The notes below the pieces were generated by a model. It was not told the origin of the DNA, made no database searches, and worked only from the letters and a program-made list of their open reading frames with translations. Positions 18,864 through 30,438 of a stretch of 64,000 bases of DNA are shown piece by piece. The translations under genes and the position numbers were made by a program. The stretch is from Triticum aestivum (lineage: Eukaryota; Streptophyta; Magnoliopsida; Poales; Poaceae): contig NC_057796.1 of NCBI RefSeq assembly GCF_018294505.1, positions 270,698,982 to 270,762,981 on the forward strand. The letters are read 5' to 3'. Numbering within the stretch: position 1 is the first letter of the stretch; each line of letters opens with the position of its first letter.

Positions 18864-21004
18864 TCAAAGACTACAACGCCCAAATTCAAACATTGCAAGC
18901 TGCGTCATTTCTGAAAAGGGATCAGCCGCTGACAAGTCATGTATGGGTTTAACACAATAACTTCCAATTGCTTTGCCATATGCTCTACCAATATGAAGTT
19001 CGGCAATTTTGGAGGCACTTACATTCCACAGTACCAGCCGGCTCTGATAATCATACCATTGATCTTTCCTAATTAAATGCGTGTTCAACCTCAGTACCCT
19101 CAGCACCTTTGTTCTGGCAAGAAAGAACCTGGCGAGTGTAATCTCCAGTGGGGTCCCTCAGTAGGAGTTCAAAGTAATAATTGAGAGATGCAGATCCAGG
19201 CACTCGATGTGATTGTCGTTATAAACATCATCCACCTCCGGTCCTAATATGCACTGCAAAAGAAGAGAATGTGTTAGTGCCTACATGCAGGTTTGAACAC
19301 TACTACACGCCCATTTGGTTTGCAGGATTTGTAAAATGCACCAACGTGCCATCTTCGATCTGGCATGATTAACATGGGCATTTGTTATAATCTACTCCCT
19401 CCGTCCCATAATGTAAGACATTTTTTGACACTACACTAGTGTTAAAAAATGTCTTACATTATGGGACGGAGGGCGTAGAAACATGTAGCCTTCTTCACAA
19501 GAGGTTGGATTGGATGAAAAATTCCCTAAGAAAACTAGTACAAATGAATCCAAAGGAGAAATGCTTATGGACGATTGTAAGCATATGAATGAAGCAACCA
19601 ATATGGGGTGGGAGTGTATGTCCTAAAATCCTCCAAAATTCCTTCAGAAATCATAGTACATTGTCATTGTAAACTTGGGGAAAGGTGCATTTGAACTCCC
19701 TTATGGTTAACATTTAACAGGAAAGGAACATCACCTCGATATACAGCTTCTTCAGGCACGGAAAGCATCTCAGGCAACTGACAACTTGGTCCAGGTTGAG
19801 GTCGACAGATTCTAGTGCCAAGACCTTCACTGTGCCCAGAGTCTAGGTGAAGCTTCGCTGGATGACAGACGAACATACATCTTCAAAACTAGAAATAATG
19901 TTGATATCAAGAAGGAGAGGTATATAAGGCGACTGTTGTACCTGAAAGTTGAAGTATTTGACAGACGAGTAGCCCGCCACTTTCAATTTCGGCGCAGAAA
20001 TGACATTGATTCTTGTTGGACCTTGTTGATCAACTACAAGTAATATCTGAAGTGAAGGTGTGTCCTGGATGACCATATTGTGGTCCACCTTTTGCGATCT
20101 CTCGTTGTAGCACCAGCAACACACATAAATAGTCCGGAGAGTCCTGGAGGTGATGTGCAAGGTACTCGACCAATTCATCGATTGAAGACGAAGGAACTCG
20201 AATGCAGTACTGCTGCGGAGCAGGCGCTCCATGTCATCCTTTGGGATGCGGACGGCGACGAGCTCGAGGTGCTTCAGTCGTGGTAGAAAAAGAGCGGGCG
20301 CGTCATTAAGGGGGATGCCAGTTCATGAACTTGGCGAGGCGCAGCGTGGGCGCGAAGCGGAGCGCGGACGTTGGCAGCAAGCGCATATGCCCATCATTAT
20401 AACTTAGCTTCTCGAGCTGATCTATGGCGCGGGATCAGAACCACTCGTCAAGCTTGGCTCGGTCCTTGCCATTGGAATGGAACTTGCCCTTGATAAGGCC
20501 TTTGATTGGGCCATCGTGACTACCGAGGATCTGGGAGAACGCATCCAAGCTTTGGCGATAGCCATGGCAGAGCTTGTGGGCATCGAGGAGGTTGACAGGG
20601 GTGCGGAGCCATAGGGTGCGCCACCGCCGGGAAAGGGCGGCTGTCCTCGCCCGATATTTGATTGGGAGGAGGGATATGATGACTATCAACATATCATCGG
20701 GGAGGTTGTTGATGAAGTCTAGGCCTGCTGGAGTCGCTTGCGGCTCTTTCTCGACCCGCCTCCGCTTGTTGGCATCCTCGTTCTCCACCTCGTCGGTGGG
20801 GATGGAAACCTCTGTCTCCATATTCACGCCGTGCTCCGATGCTTCAGCAGCCCCGGCGTCGCCACTCCCTCCGATGGGGCGCTTCGGTGACATCCTCGTA
20901 CACTGACGGCTTTGAGGACTCAGAGCGGCATCAAGGATGCGGGCAGAGAGAGAGGAATTGTGTGTGTGGCGAGGATGGGGGGTGCGGCCGCTCGGCGACG
21001 CCAT
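18864..21004 (-). pseudogene. F-box/FBD/LRR-repeat protein pseudogene captured in CACTA-1
   Basis: Exon 1 runs 21004-19735, the intron 19734-19254, exon 2 19253-18864. The N-terminal F-box reads INNLPDDMLIVIISLLPIKY and ALSRRWRTLW. LRR-like segments follow (LEFLRLQSMN-type, CLRCFPCLKKLYIE). The FBD domain in exon 2 reads NDNHIECLDLHLS and LARFFLARTKVLRVLRLN. F-box proteins of this family act as SCF ubiquitin-ligase substrate adaptors. The start at 21004 is the first ATG; 20893 is an alternative. Damage: TGA at 20435-20437, a frameshift near 20320, TAG at 19843-19845 and TGA at 19158-19160. Both TGAs are CGA to TGA in codons that are Arg in the family. The splice junction (GAG|GTGATG, TTGCAG|TGC) keeps phase. 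Spanning parts of two exons with its intron, it was captured as DNA, not as a retrocopy. Confidence 0.85.
19395..19475. mobile_element. Stowaway MITE (81 bp) with TA duplication
   Basis: It starts CTCCCTCCGTCCCATAATG and ends with the inverted copy CATTATGGGACGGAGGGCG, giving a long hairpin. TA lies on both sides (19393-19394, 19476-19477). These are the hallmarks of Stowaway (Tc1/Mariner-type) MITEs of grasses. It sits in the intron of the F-box pseudogene. Confidence 0.93.
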
Positions 21005-21504
21005 TAATATAGACTAGTGGGAGCGAGGCGGGCGGCGGTCCAAGTATGTCTCGCTTCCCGGTGAGAACGACTGCTTAATCTCTAGTATTAATGAAATCTA
21101 TGCTTAATTACTGAATTTTAGTTGCAAAAAGTAGATAGTGCTATTGATTTTTAGCTGCATATTTTGACAAATCGCAGTGTCTCTTGGCTTAGCGCCGAAG
21201 TCTGGATTTAATTTGCATACCATACTCTCAACCGTTTGCGTTAAAGAGATGCACAGATCCTGCGTTTAACAGCTTGTATGCTTCCCGGTGAGCCTGCACA
21301 CCGGACTGCGCTCGCACGCCTCCCGTTCAGTTAAGCAGTTGTCCACATGGCACCTCCTATAGCCATTAAAACCAAGACACTTGGTGTCACGTGAATGGTT
21401 AACCGAACGCACACGGTTTGAATTATACAAACGTTTGAGATATTAAAGTGGCAGCTATTTTTTTCAAAATGCCTTTGTTGGCTGTCATTATTCGAGTGCG
21501 CCTT
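21005..21504. other. CACTA-1 internal sequence upstream of the F-box pseudogene
   Basis: No gene supported. It probably includes promoter remains of the captured gene. Confidence 0.4.
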
Positions 21505-22800
21505 CTCTCAAAATGGACACGAAAAATACCACAGCATGTCGGGTGCCCTTCCATGATAGCATGCCAAGTTTCATGAATTTCAGACGAGTTTTAGATTTAC
21601 TAGAATTTAAAAACAAAGTATCTCAACGTTTTGCCGGCAATCAACGGTGCCCTGGTGTTTGATATTCATTCCCATTTCTTGCATGGGACCTAAGTATGCA
21701 CCCAAGGACATAGATTTGATTTTTTTAACCGATTTATATGCACTGGAGCATGTGCATGTAGTTCAAATTTGAATTATGCACATAAATGCATTGAAAACTC
21801 ACTTAATGCATAAAAATGTCCAAACAAACTTTGAAAAATCACAAAAAATAACACAACACTCCTGTTGTTCTATGTTGACACGAGATTTTTTTTTTCAAGG
21901 AATAAGAGGCAATGGATATCATTTCGTCCCCAAAGGTGGGGCGTTCCCTACCGAAACCATCATGCTTGTTGTGAGAAGCTCTGGTTTGTGAGAAGCATAT
22001 ACCCAACCCTGCCCCAAATGGGACAAAAAATTTACCACGGCATGTTGATGCCGCTCCATGATAGCATGCCAAGTTTCATGAATTCCAGACGAGTTTTGGA
22101 TTTATTAGAATTTCAAAACCAGTTATCTCAATGTTTTGCCGGCAATCAACAGTGCCCTGGTGTTTGAAATTCATTCCCATTTCTTGCATGGGACCTAATC
22201 ATGCACCGAAGGACACATATTTGATTTTTCAACCAATTTATATGCACTGGAGCATGTGCATGTAGTTCAAATTTGAATTATGCACATAAATGCATTGAAA
22301 ACTCACTTAATGCATAAAAATGTCCAAACGAACTCACAAAAAATAACACAACACTCCTGTTGTTCTATGTTGACACGAGAAATTTTTTGAAAGCAATTTA
22401 GGTAATGGATATCGTTTCGTCCCCAAAGGTGGGGCGTTCCCTACCGAAACCATCATGCATGTTGTGAGAAGCTCTGGTTTGTGAGAAGCATATACCCAAA
22501 CCTGCCCCCAAATGGGACAAAAAAAATCAAGTTTCATGAATTTCAGACGAGTTTTGGATTTACTAGAATTTAAAAACCAAGCATCTCAATGTTTTGCCGG
22601 CAATCAACGGTGCCCTGGTGTTTGAAATTCATTCCCATTTCTTGCATGGGACCTAAGCGTGCACCCAAGGACAAATATTTGATTTTTGAACCAATTTATA
22701 TGCACTGGAGCATGTGCATGTAGTTCAAATTTGAATTATGCACATAAATGCAATGAAAACTCACTTAATGCATAAAAATGTCCAAACGAACCTTGAATAA
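21505..22800. repeat. Tandem array of a unit of about 500 bp, 2.6 copies, in CACTA-1
   Basis: Landmarks AAGTTTCATGAATT (near 21569, 22071, 22530) and CATGTGCATGTAGTTCAAAT (near 21750, 22255, 22710) recur with spacing close to 505 and then about 460. The third copy is shortened in the middle. Short ORFs in the units (for example 21776-21991) are repeat-borne and not considered genes. Confidence 0.85.
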
Positions 22801-23336
22801 TTCCAATCTTTTATGACACACATATAGTTCCATGATCACTGCTGATAAAAGGTCTAGCAATTCAAACATCGTCCATGGCCGCTGTGACCCCATTATGTAA
22901 TTCAAATCAAGACGAAAAATCAAGTACATCCCACACAATTTATTATAACCAACCGTGTGAGATGTAGCACAAAATATCTTGGAGGACCGTCAGAGTATAG
23001 TACGCATACGGCTTATGCGAGAAGGTGCGACGGCTACAGTCCACAACCCGCTCTGAATAAGGGACCCTGTCTGATGACAGTTTGCGCGCCAGTTTTTTGG
23101 CTGAAGCGATTCCAAAATTTCGGCTTTGCGGAAATATCTACCTCCCCACCCCTTCACCTTTACGAAAATCCATATTTCCCCTGTTTCCGCCTTCCTTTCC
23201 AGGTTGAAACCTTCACTCCTCGCTTGCAGCACCGCCGCCTCCTCGCCGACGACCCTCCTTCACGCTGCCCGGCCTCGTCTATCTAGGCTGGTAATCCACA
23301 CCCGACCCCCATCCTCCTCCTCCTTCCACATCCCAC
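22801..23336. other. Likely 5' flank of the small CACTA-1 ORF
   Basis: AT-rich sequence turns into GC- and CT-rich sequence after about 23140, as in a plant 5' leader. No coding region is supported; the ORF at 22957-23286 matches nothing I recognise. Confidence 0.35.
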
Positions 23337-23582
23337 ATGCCCCGACCGCCGGCGCGAGCGCGAAACCTTCCACCCAAATCACCGACCCCTCCACCAAATA
23401 AGCGCCGGCCTAAGCCATGGTGCACGCAGTATAGCCAGGACCTCAAGGAGCATTTGGCAGCGGAGAAGCAAATCGCGGCCGCACGCGCGGATGAGGTCGT
23501 GATGGCTGCCATTCATGCCGACCCCCAGATCTTGGAGGAGCACCTCACCGTCGAGGCCACCGTTGACGCCTCGCGCGCCAAT

Positions 23583-24439
23583 TGTGGCACCCCGGCTCAG
23601 AGCAACCGGTTTACCATGCATTGCCAGCAGAGACCATGTCTTCTGGCAACACACAACATCTTGGTACAGAAAACAACCGCTTTATTGATGCTAGCGGATC
23701 AAGGTTTATATTACAATAGGTAGCGAGGCCAAGCGGCACACACGGTGCGGCGGAACAATATGTACATTATTTAGTGAACATAAAGGGGCCTCGATCATAT
23801 CAACTACGCAGCAGCGGAACAACGTCGTAGCGGAACTCCATAGCACAGGGACACCGATGTGGACACGATCTAGACTCGGACAACACTCCTTTCCAACGAG
23901 ACTTCCCTGAAATCTGGCATGACACGCCAGGTCAGTACATTGAATGTACCTGCAAGCTCACAACAAGCATAAACATAATGACAAACAATATCATGATAAT
24001 TAACCAATTACTAATAATGCAACAATATATCCAACATGCTGTGATCAGGCTTTTGTGTGAAAATCCCTCATACTGGCTTACCAACAGTGATCTCTTGGAT
24101 CACAAACGTACCAACCTCATGGTATTAACTAGGGATATCTCGTGATCTCTTTCCGGCGACCACAACCACGACCAACATTTGGTCTCAAACGGTGATCCTT
24201 CCGGCGATCACAACCACGACCAATACTTGGTCTCAAACAGCAAGATGACCTTCCCACCATCATTGACAGTGCAAAGTTCATAACTTAGTGTGCAAGATTT
24301 ATTAAACGTTGACCCATGGTGTGACCTACTTTCGAGCGTGTCCGTAACGGTGGACTCGGCTATCGATAGATTAATACACTCTGCAGAGGTAGCGCACTGT
24401 ACCCACACCACGGAACCATGGCCTTGTCATCCCATTCGG
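23583..24439 (-). repeat. Partial 3' LTR of the Tekay-type element
   Basis: On the plus strand it begins TGTGGCACCCCGG, which is the LTR end on the minus strand. It does not overlap the 5' piece enough to align by eye. The junction with pol near 24440 is a deletion breakpoint. Confidence 0.45.
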
Positions 24440-25301
24440 GTGTCAGCTGGCTGGGCCTTGCGGATCTCTTCCTCAAGTGTGGGGGCAACTTCCAAAATAT
24501 TAGCAAGGCCAACATCAACTATGACCAGGTTGAGCTAAGCAATCTCCTCTTGAAGTTCAGGAGGCAAGGATTTCAGTATGACATTTAGGCTGACAAGCTT
24601 CCGACTGAGTGCATCGACAACCACGTTGGCCTTACCCGGGTGGTAATTTATTCCAAGATCATAGTCCTTGACTAACTCAAGCCATCTTCGTTGACGGAGA
24701 TTTAAATCTAGCTGAGTAAATATATATTTGAGACTTTTGTGATCGGTAAAAATTTGGCACCTCTTCCCTATGAGGTAGTGTCTCCAAATTTTTAGAGCAT
24801 GAACCACCGTGGCCAATTCTAGATCATGAGTAGGGTAATTTCCCTCGTGGGGTCGTAGCTGTCGCGATGCATACGCTACTACCTTGCCGTCTTGCATAAG
24901 TACGCATCCAAGTCCTTGTCTGGAGGCGTCACAGTACACATCAAAACTGCGGTAGATATCTGGAAGAGTTAACACAGGTGCGGTCGTCAGCCGTATCTTT
25001 AGCTCATGGAAACTTTTCTCACAGTCCTCAGTCCATTCAAACTTCTTATCCTTTTTGAGCAGCTCCGTCATGGGTTTAGCAATCTTGGAAAACTCTTCAA
25101 TGAAACGACGGTAATATCCGACTAATCCAAGAAAACTCCGGATCTGTGATACGGTTGTGGGTGGCAACCAATCGAGCACATCCTTTACTTTGATTGGGGT
25201 CCACGGCTATACCTTCGGCGGATAGCACATGTCCAAGAAATCCAACTTGCTTGAGCCAAAACTCACATTTACTGAATTTGGCGTATAGCTGATGGTCGCG
25301 G
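24440..25301 (-). pseudogene. pol: Tekay-type pol, 3' half: end of RT and RNase H
   Basis: It reads from [20 protein letters not shown] through [20 protein letters not shown] (connection) into RNase [48 protein letters not shown] and [11 protein letters not shown] frameshift near 25190 separates the first segment from the main one (25179-24535). A TAG interrupts at 24535-24537, after which EEEIRKAQPAD still matches the family. The sequence then breaks off before integrase. The 5' half lies at 40011-41051. Confidence 0.85.
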
Positions 25302-25306
25302 AGTCG

Positions 25307-26196
25307 TGATACGTCTCCATCGTATCTACTTCTCCAAACACTTTTGCCCTTGTTTTGGACTCTAACTTGCATGATTTGAATGGAACTAACCCGGGCTGAC
25401 GCTGTTTTCAGCAGAATTGCCATGGTGTTATTTATGTGCAGAAACAAACATTCTCGGAATGACCTGAAACTCCACGGCGCGTATTTTTGGAAAATATTAA
25501 AAATACTGGAAGAAGAATCCACGTCAGGGGGGCCTACACCCGTCCATGAGGGTGGGGGCGCGCCTGCCCCCCTGGGCGCGCTCCCTGCCTCATGGGCCCC
25601 CTGACGCTCCACCGACCTCAACTCCAACTCCATATATCCGTGTTCGGGGAGAAAAAAAATCAGAGAGAAGGATTCATCGCGTTTTACGATACGGAGCCGC
25701 CGCCAAGCCCTAAAACCTTTCGGGAGGGCTGATCTGGAGTCCGTTCGGGGCTCCGGAGAGGGGAATCCGTCGCCGTCGTCATCATCAACCATCCTCCATC
25801 ACCAATTTCATGATGCTCACCGCCGTGCGTGAGTAATTCAATCGTAGGCTTGCTGGACGGTGATGGGTTGGATGAGATTTATCATGTAATCAAGTTAGTT
25901 TTGTTAGGGTTTGATCCCTAGTATCCACTATGTTCTGAGATTGATGTTGCTATGACTTTGCTATGCTTAATGCTTGTCACTAGGGCCCGAGTGCCATGAT
26001 TTCAGATCTGAACCTATTATGTTTTCATGAATATATGTGAGTTCTTGATCCTATCTTGCAAGTCTATAGTCACCTACTATGTGTTATGATCCGGCAACCC
26101 CGAAGTGACAATAATCGGGACCACTCCCGGTGATTGCCATAGTTTGAGGAGTTCATGTATTCACTATGTGTTAATGCTTTGGTCCGGTGCTCTATT
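25307..26196 (+). repeat. First LTR of the tandem, 3' third missing
   Basis: It starts TGATACGTCTCC. It matches the second LTR up to about 31296, then switches to internal protease sequence at the shared TATT (26193-26196). Confidence 0.85.
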
Positions 26197-26541
26197 TGTG
26201 AGGATGTGCCTGTTGTGGTTGCAAACATTACTATTTTAACGGACTTTGTTATTATTGATATTCCCGAGGATGATAGTATGTCTATTATTCTTGGAAGACC
26301 CTTTTTGAATACTGCAGGGGCTGTTATTGATTGCAACAAAGGCAATGTCACTTTTCATCTTAATGGTAATGAGCATACGGTACACTTTCCGAGGAAACAA
26401 CCTCAAGTTCATAGTATCAACTCTATTGGAAAAATTGCATCAATCGTTTTTGGAGGTTTTGAATTTCCTCTTCCTACTATCAAAAAGAGATATGATATTC
26501 TTATTATAGGGGATGTGCATATCCCCGTTGAGGTAACATAG
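26193..26541 (+). pseudogene. Protease C-terminal fragment, first copy
   Basis: It reads CEDVPVVVANITILTDFVII, then DSMSIILGRPFLNTAGAVID, and ends at TAA 26539-26541. It corresponds to 34363 onward in the second copy, where this part is frame-damaged. The active-site half (DLGAGVSVMP in the second copy) is gone with the deletion. Confidence 0.75.
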
Positions 26542-27326
26542 TGTTATTCGAAATTTCTCCGGTCCCATGTTATTCGGAATGAGTTTATTAACAAGACTTG
26601 ATCAACCTTGTTAGTGGATTCCTTTTGATGATCATGAGATGGATGTAATTAGAAGGCACAACCTTGTGTACCCTCCTTTTTACTTTATGTTATTTAGTTG
26701 AAATAAAGTAAAAATAGTATTTTTCTGTCTGTTTTCTGAAATTCTCCGTGGAATATAAAAATACCCCGAAAATAAAAGTTCTCCAAATGCCCCGAAATTG
26801 AAATATGATTTTTTCTGGAATATTTGAGAATATCTGGGACTGAGAACACAGCAGGGGGAGCAAGCACCTGGCCACTAGGGTCCAGGGTGTGCCCACCCCT
26901 ACAGGGCGCGCCCCCTGCCTCGTGGGCCCATGGTGGCTCCCCTCCACTTATTCCTGCACCCACACACTTCTCCTTCCTCCCAAAAAAATCACTATCCAGC
27001 TCAAGCACGAGTTCTAGCTCATTTTGCTGCGATTTTCGATCTCTTTGCTCAAAGCACCTCTCACAAAACTGCTTTGGGGATTGTTCCTTGGTATGTGACT
27101 CCTCCAGTGGTCCAATTAGTTTTTGTTCTAGTGCTTTATTCATTACAAATTTGTGCTGCCTAGGTGACCATGTTCTTGAGCTTGCATGTCAAATTTATAT
27201 GGTTCCAAGTAGTTCTAATGCGTGACATAGGCTCTAGGCACTTGAAGGAGTTGTTGCTATCAATTTGTTGAGCTTGCTTCACTTTTATTTGAATTTACTA
27301 AAAATTTCAGAATTTTTCAGAAAATA
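26542..27326. other. Internal spacer before ORF-1, first copy
   Basis: No gene supported. It contains the GC-rich stretch CAGGGCGCGCCCCCTGCCTC (26902-26921) also seen at 35056-35075. It replaces the RT-integrase region of autonomous relatives. Confidence 0.5.
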
Positions 27327-28395
27327 ATGAAGAGATTTTTGAGGGGCTCATCGAGCCGAAGCTCAAAGGAAAAGCAAAGTGAAGAAGCAGAGAGGCCCAA
27401 ATATAATCTGCCTCGCACCGCGGAGGTTCGGCGATGTGAATGGCCTTCCAATGATTTCTTGAGAGTAGCCGGGATTTATGATGATTTTTATGAATTGGCT
27501 GAGAATGCAGGCCTCACCGACTTCCTCCGCGACCAACGCGAACAGTATCTCTTACTCACCAATACTTTTGTGCAAAACTTCTACTATTATCCTAAGGAAT
27601 CACCTCCTTCAGCAGAGTTTCATTTATATGATGTGGTTAAGAAGATGTCACTATATGAATTTTGCAGGGTTTGCAAAATACCTTTCGAGGGTAGCTTAGA
27701 GGAACCACATCGTAAAGATGTGGACGGGTTCATTGACACATCGTAAAGATGCAAGAATCACTATCATACATTTCCCTATTTTACGCTACTTTGCAATATT
27801 TGCTAGTCGTTGCTTAATTGGTCGCGGAAACTGTGGAAACCTTAGTGTTCCTGATATTATCATTTTGTTCCATGGTTTATTATGCGATAACACTGTTAGT
27901 ATGGGTGGTATTATTGCTAAACGGTTAAGTTTGAACCATACAAAGGGCCCCATCTTTGGAGGTATTTATGCTTCACGCCTTGCTGCACATTATAATATAC
28001 CTATTAGGCACTATGAAAAATAAGAAAAATTACTGCCCACTGCTTATTTAGATTATAAGAGTATGGTAGCGCATGACTTTATTGTTAAGAATAGGAAAGG
28101 GGCGCTTAAATACAAATTGTTCTTTGATAAACCTCACCCTGAGACTATTACCTTGCCTGCTCCTTCCTTGTTTGATTTATCTGTAGGTCCGTATCTCGTT
28201 CCGCTGGTGGCCATTCACGCCTACCGGAACCCTATACCAGCCACGAAGCCGGAACCACAATTTGAACCTCCACGACAGTCTAATTACCAGTGGGATCCGG
28301 AGACGATTGCCAACCAGTGGCAATCAGAGTCTTCTTCATCTCAGTACAACCCCAATTACAACTATGGATATCCACCAGGCCATCCGTGGCAATAA
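27327..28395 (+). pseudogene. ATHILA ORF-1-like gene, first copy, broken
   Basis: Collinear with the intact copy at 35481-36572. It is broken by replacement of 31 bases with 8 near 27740-27747, which shifts the frame, and by TAA at 28021-28023 where the other copy has GAA. The last part (28063-28395) keeps the C-terminal repeats of aromatic and Pro residues (NYNYGYPPGHPWQ). Confidence 0.8.
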
Positions 28396-30438
28396 ACCAA
28401 CTTAGGCCAAAAGCCTAAGCTTGGGGGAGTACGTATTTCTCACCGACATTACATTCATGTTCACACACTCATTGCTAGATGTCGGTGCTCATACTTTTTC
28501 ACTGTAATATCCATGCTAGTTTATTTAATTTTTCTTGCTTTCTTCTTGTGTGTTTGTTAAATCTTAAGAAAAACAAAAAAATTAGTGTAGCTTTAAGCTA
28601 GTTTACCTTTCTTGCTGTAGTAGTAATAATTAAAAGAAAACCCGAAAAAAAGATTTCCCGTTCTTCTTTTGCTTGTTGGAGCTTTCCCGTGTAAATAGTT
28701 TTATTTCTTTTCTTTTCATTGGGGGTCGATAGGAGAAGACCATAATGAAATTGTTGAAGTGGCTCTTATATGCATTATTTTTGATCTAACCAAGAGCCCA
28801 TATTGCCTTGTCTTCTCCTGTTTATTGAATGCTCGCAGATTCCAGCTTAGTCCAATGCACGTGCACTCTTATTATTGTTCACATTGTTCGGTCGTGCAAG
28901 TGAAAGGCAATTATGACGATATATGATGGACTGACTGAGATGAGAAAAGCTGGTATGAACTCGACCTCTCTTGTTTTTGTAAATATGATTAGTTCATCGT
29001 TCCTGATTCAGCCTATTATGAATAAGCATGTTTGCAATGACAATTAGAGATTATAGTTGCTTATGCCATGCTTGATTAGCTATGAGTTATAATGGTTTAC
29101 CTTGTGTGCCAACATGCTATTAAAATGGTTGTGATGTGGTATGATAGGGTGGTATCCTCCTTTGAATGATTTAAGTGAATTGACTTGGCACATGTTCACG
29201 CATGTAGTTGAAACAAATCAACATAGCCTTCACAATATTTATGTTCATGGTGGATTATATCCTACTCATGCTTGCACTCAATGTTTATTAATTATAATGC
29301 ATGTTCATGACTGTTGTCGCTCTCTAGTTGGTCGCTTCCCAGTCTTTTGCTAGCCTTCACTTGTACTAAGCGGGAATACTGCTTGTGCATCCAATCCCTT
29401 AAACCCCAAAGTTATTCCATATGAGTCCACTATACCTTCCTATATGTGGTATCTACCTGCCGTTCCAAGTAAATTTGTATGTGCCAAACTCTAAACCTTC
29501 AAATGAAATTCTATTTTGTATGCTCGAATAGCTCATGTATCAACTAGGGATGTCCTTATCTTCCATGCTAGGCGGGTTATTCTCAAGAGGAGTGGACTCC
29601 GCTCCTCACTCACGAGAAAATGGCTGGTCACCGGGATGCCCAGTCCCATGCTTTATGCAAACTAAATCAAAATAATTGCAAACAAAACTCCCCCTGGGAC
29701 TGTTGTTAGTTGGAGGCACTCGTTGTTTCGAGCAAGCCATGGATTGATGCTTGTTGGTGGATGAGGAGTATAAATTTTACCATTCTGTTTGGGAACCGCC
29801 TATAATGTGTGTAGCATGGAAGATATCGCCATCTCTTGGTTGTTATGTTGACAATGAAAGTATGCCGCTCAAAATATTATTTATCTCTATTTCAAAATCG
29901 AGCTCTGGCACCTCTACAAATCCCTGCTTCCCTCTGCGAAGGGCCTATCTATTTACTTTTATGTTGAGTCATCACCCTCTTATTAAAAAGCACCAGCTGG
30001 AGAGCACTGCTGTCATTTGCATCCATTACTATTAATTTATATTGGGTATGACTATGACTGGATCTCTTTTACCATGAATTACAATGTTTAGTCAGTCCTT
30101 GATCTTTAAAGGTGCTCTGCATTTATGTTTGGCGGTCTCAGAAAGGGCTAGCGAGATACCATCTTGTTATATCATATTATGATTGTTTTGAGAAAGTGTT
30201 GTCATCCGAGATTTATTATTATTGCTCGCTAGTTGATTATGCCATTGATATGAGTAAACATGAGACCTAAGAGTTATTGTGAATGTGGTTAGTCATAATC
30301 TTTGCTGAAAACTTGAATGCTGGCTTTACATATTTACAACAACAAGAGCAAACAGAGTTTGTAAAAGTTTTTCTTTATCACTTTCAGTTTATCAACTGAA
30401 TTGCTTGAGGACAAGCAAAGGTTTAAGCTTGGGGGAGT
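28396..30438. other. 3' untranslated internal region, first copy
   Basis: About 2 kb without a supported gene between ORF-1 and the polypurine tract AAGCTTGGGGGAGT at 30425-30438. The small ORFs at 29141-29353 and 29751-30035 recur in the second copy but carry no recognisable domain. Confidence 0.5.

Noticed and set aside
26824..27225. ORFs in the spacer before ORF-1 (both copies)
   Set aside because: Frame overlaps the GC-rich non-coding block; no domain and different lengths in the two copies.
29141..30035. Small ORFs in the 3' untranslated internal region, repeated at 37314-38160
   Set aside because: Conserved only because the segment is duplicated; no recognisable domain, and the second ORF differs in frame at its end.
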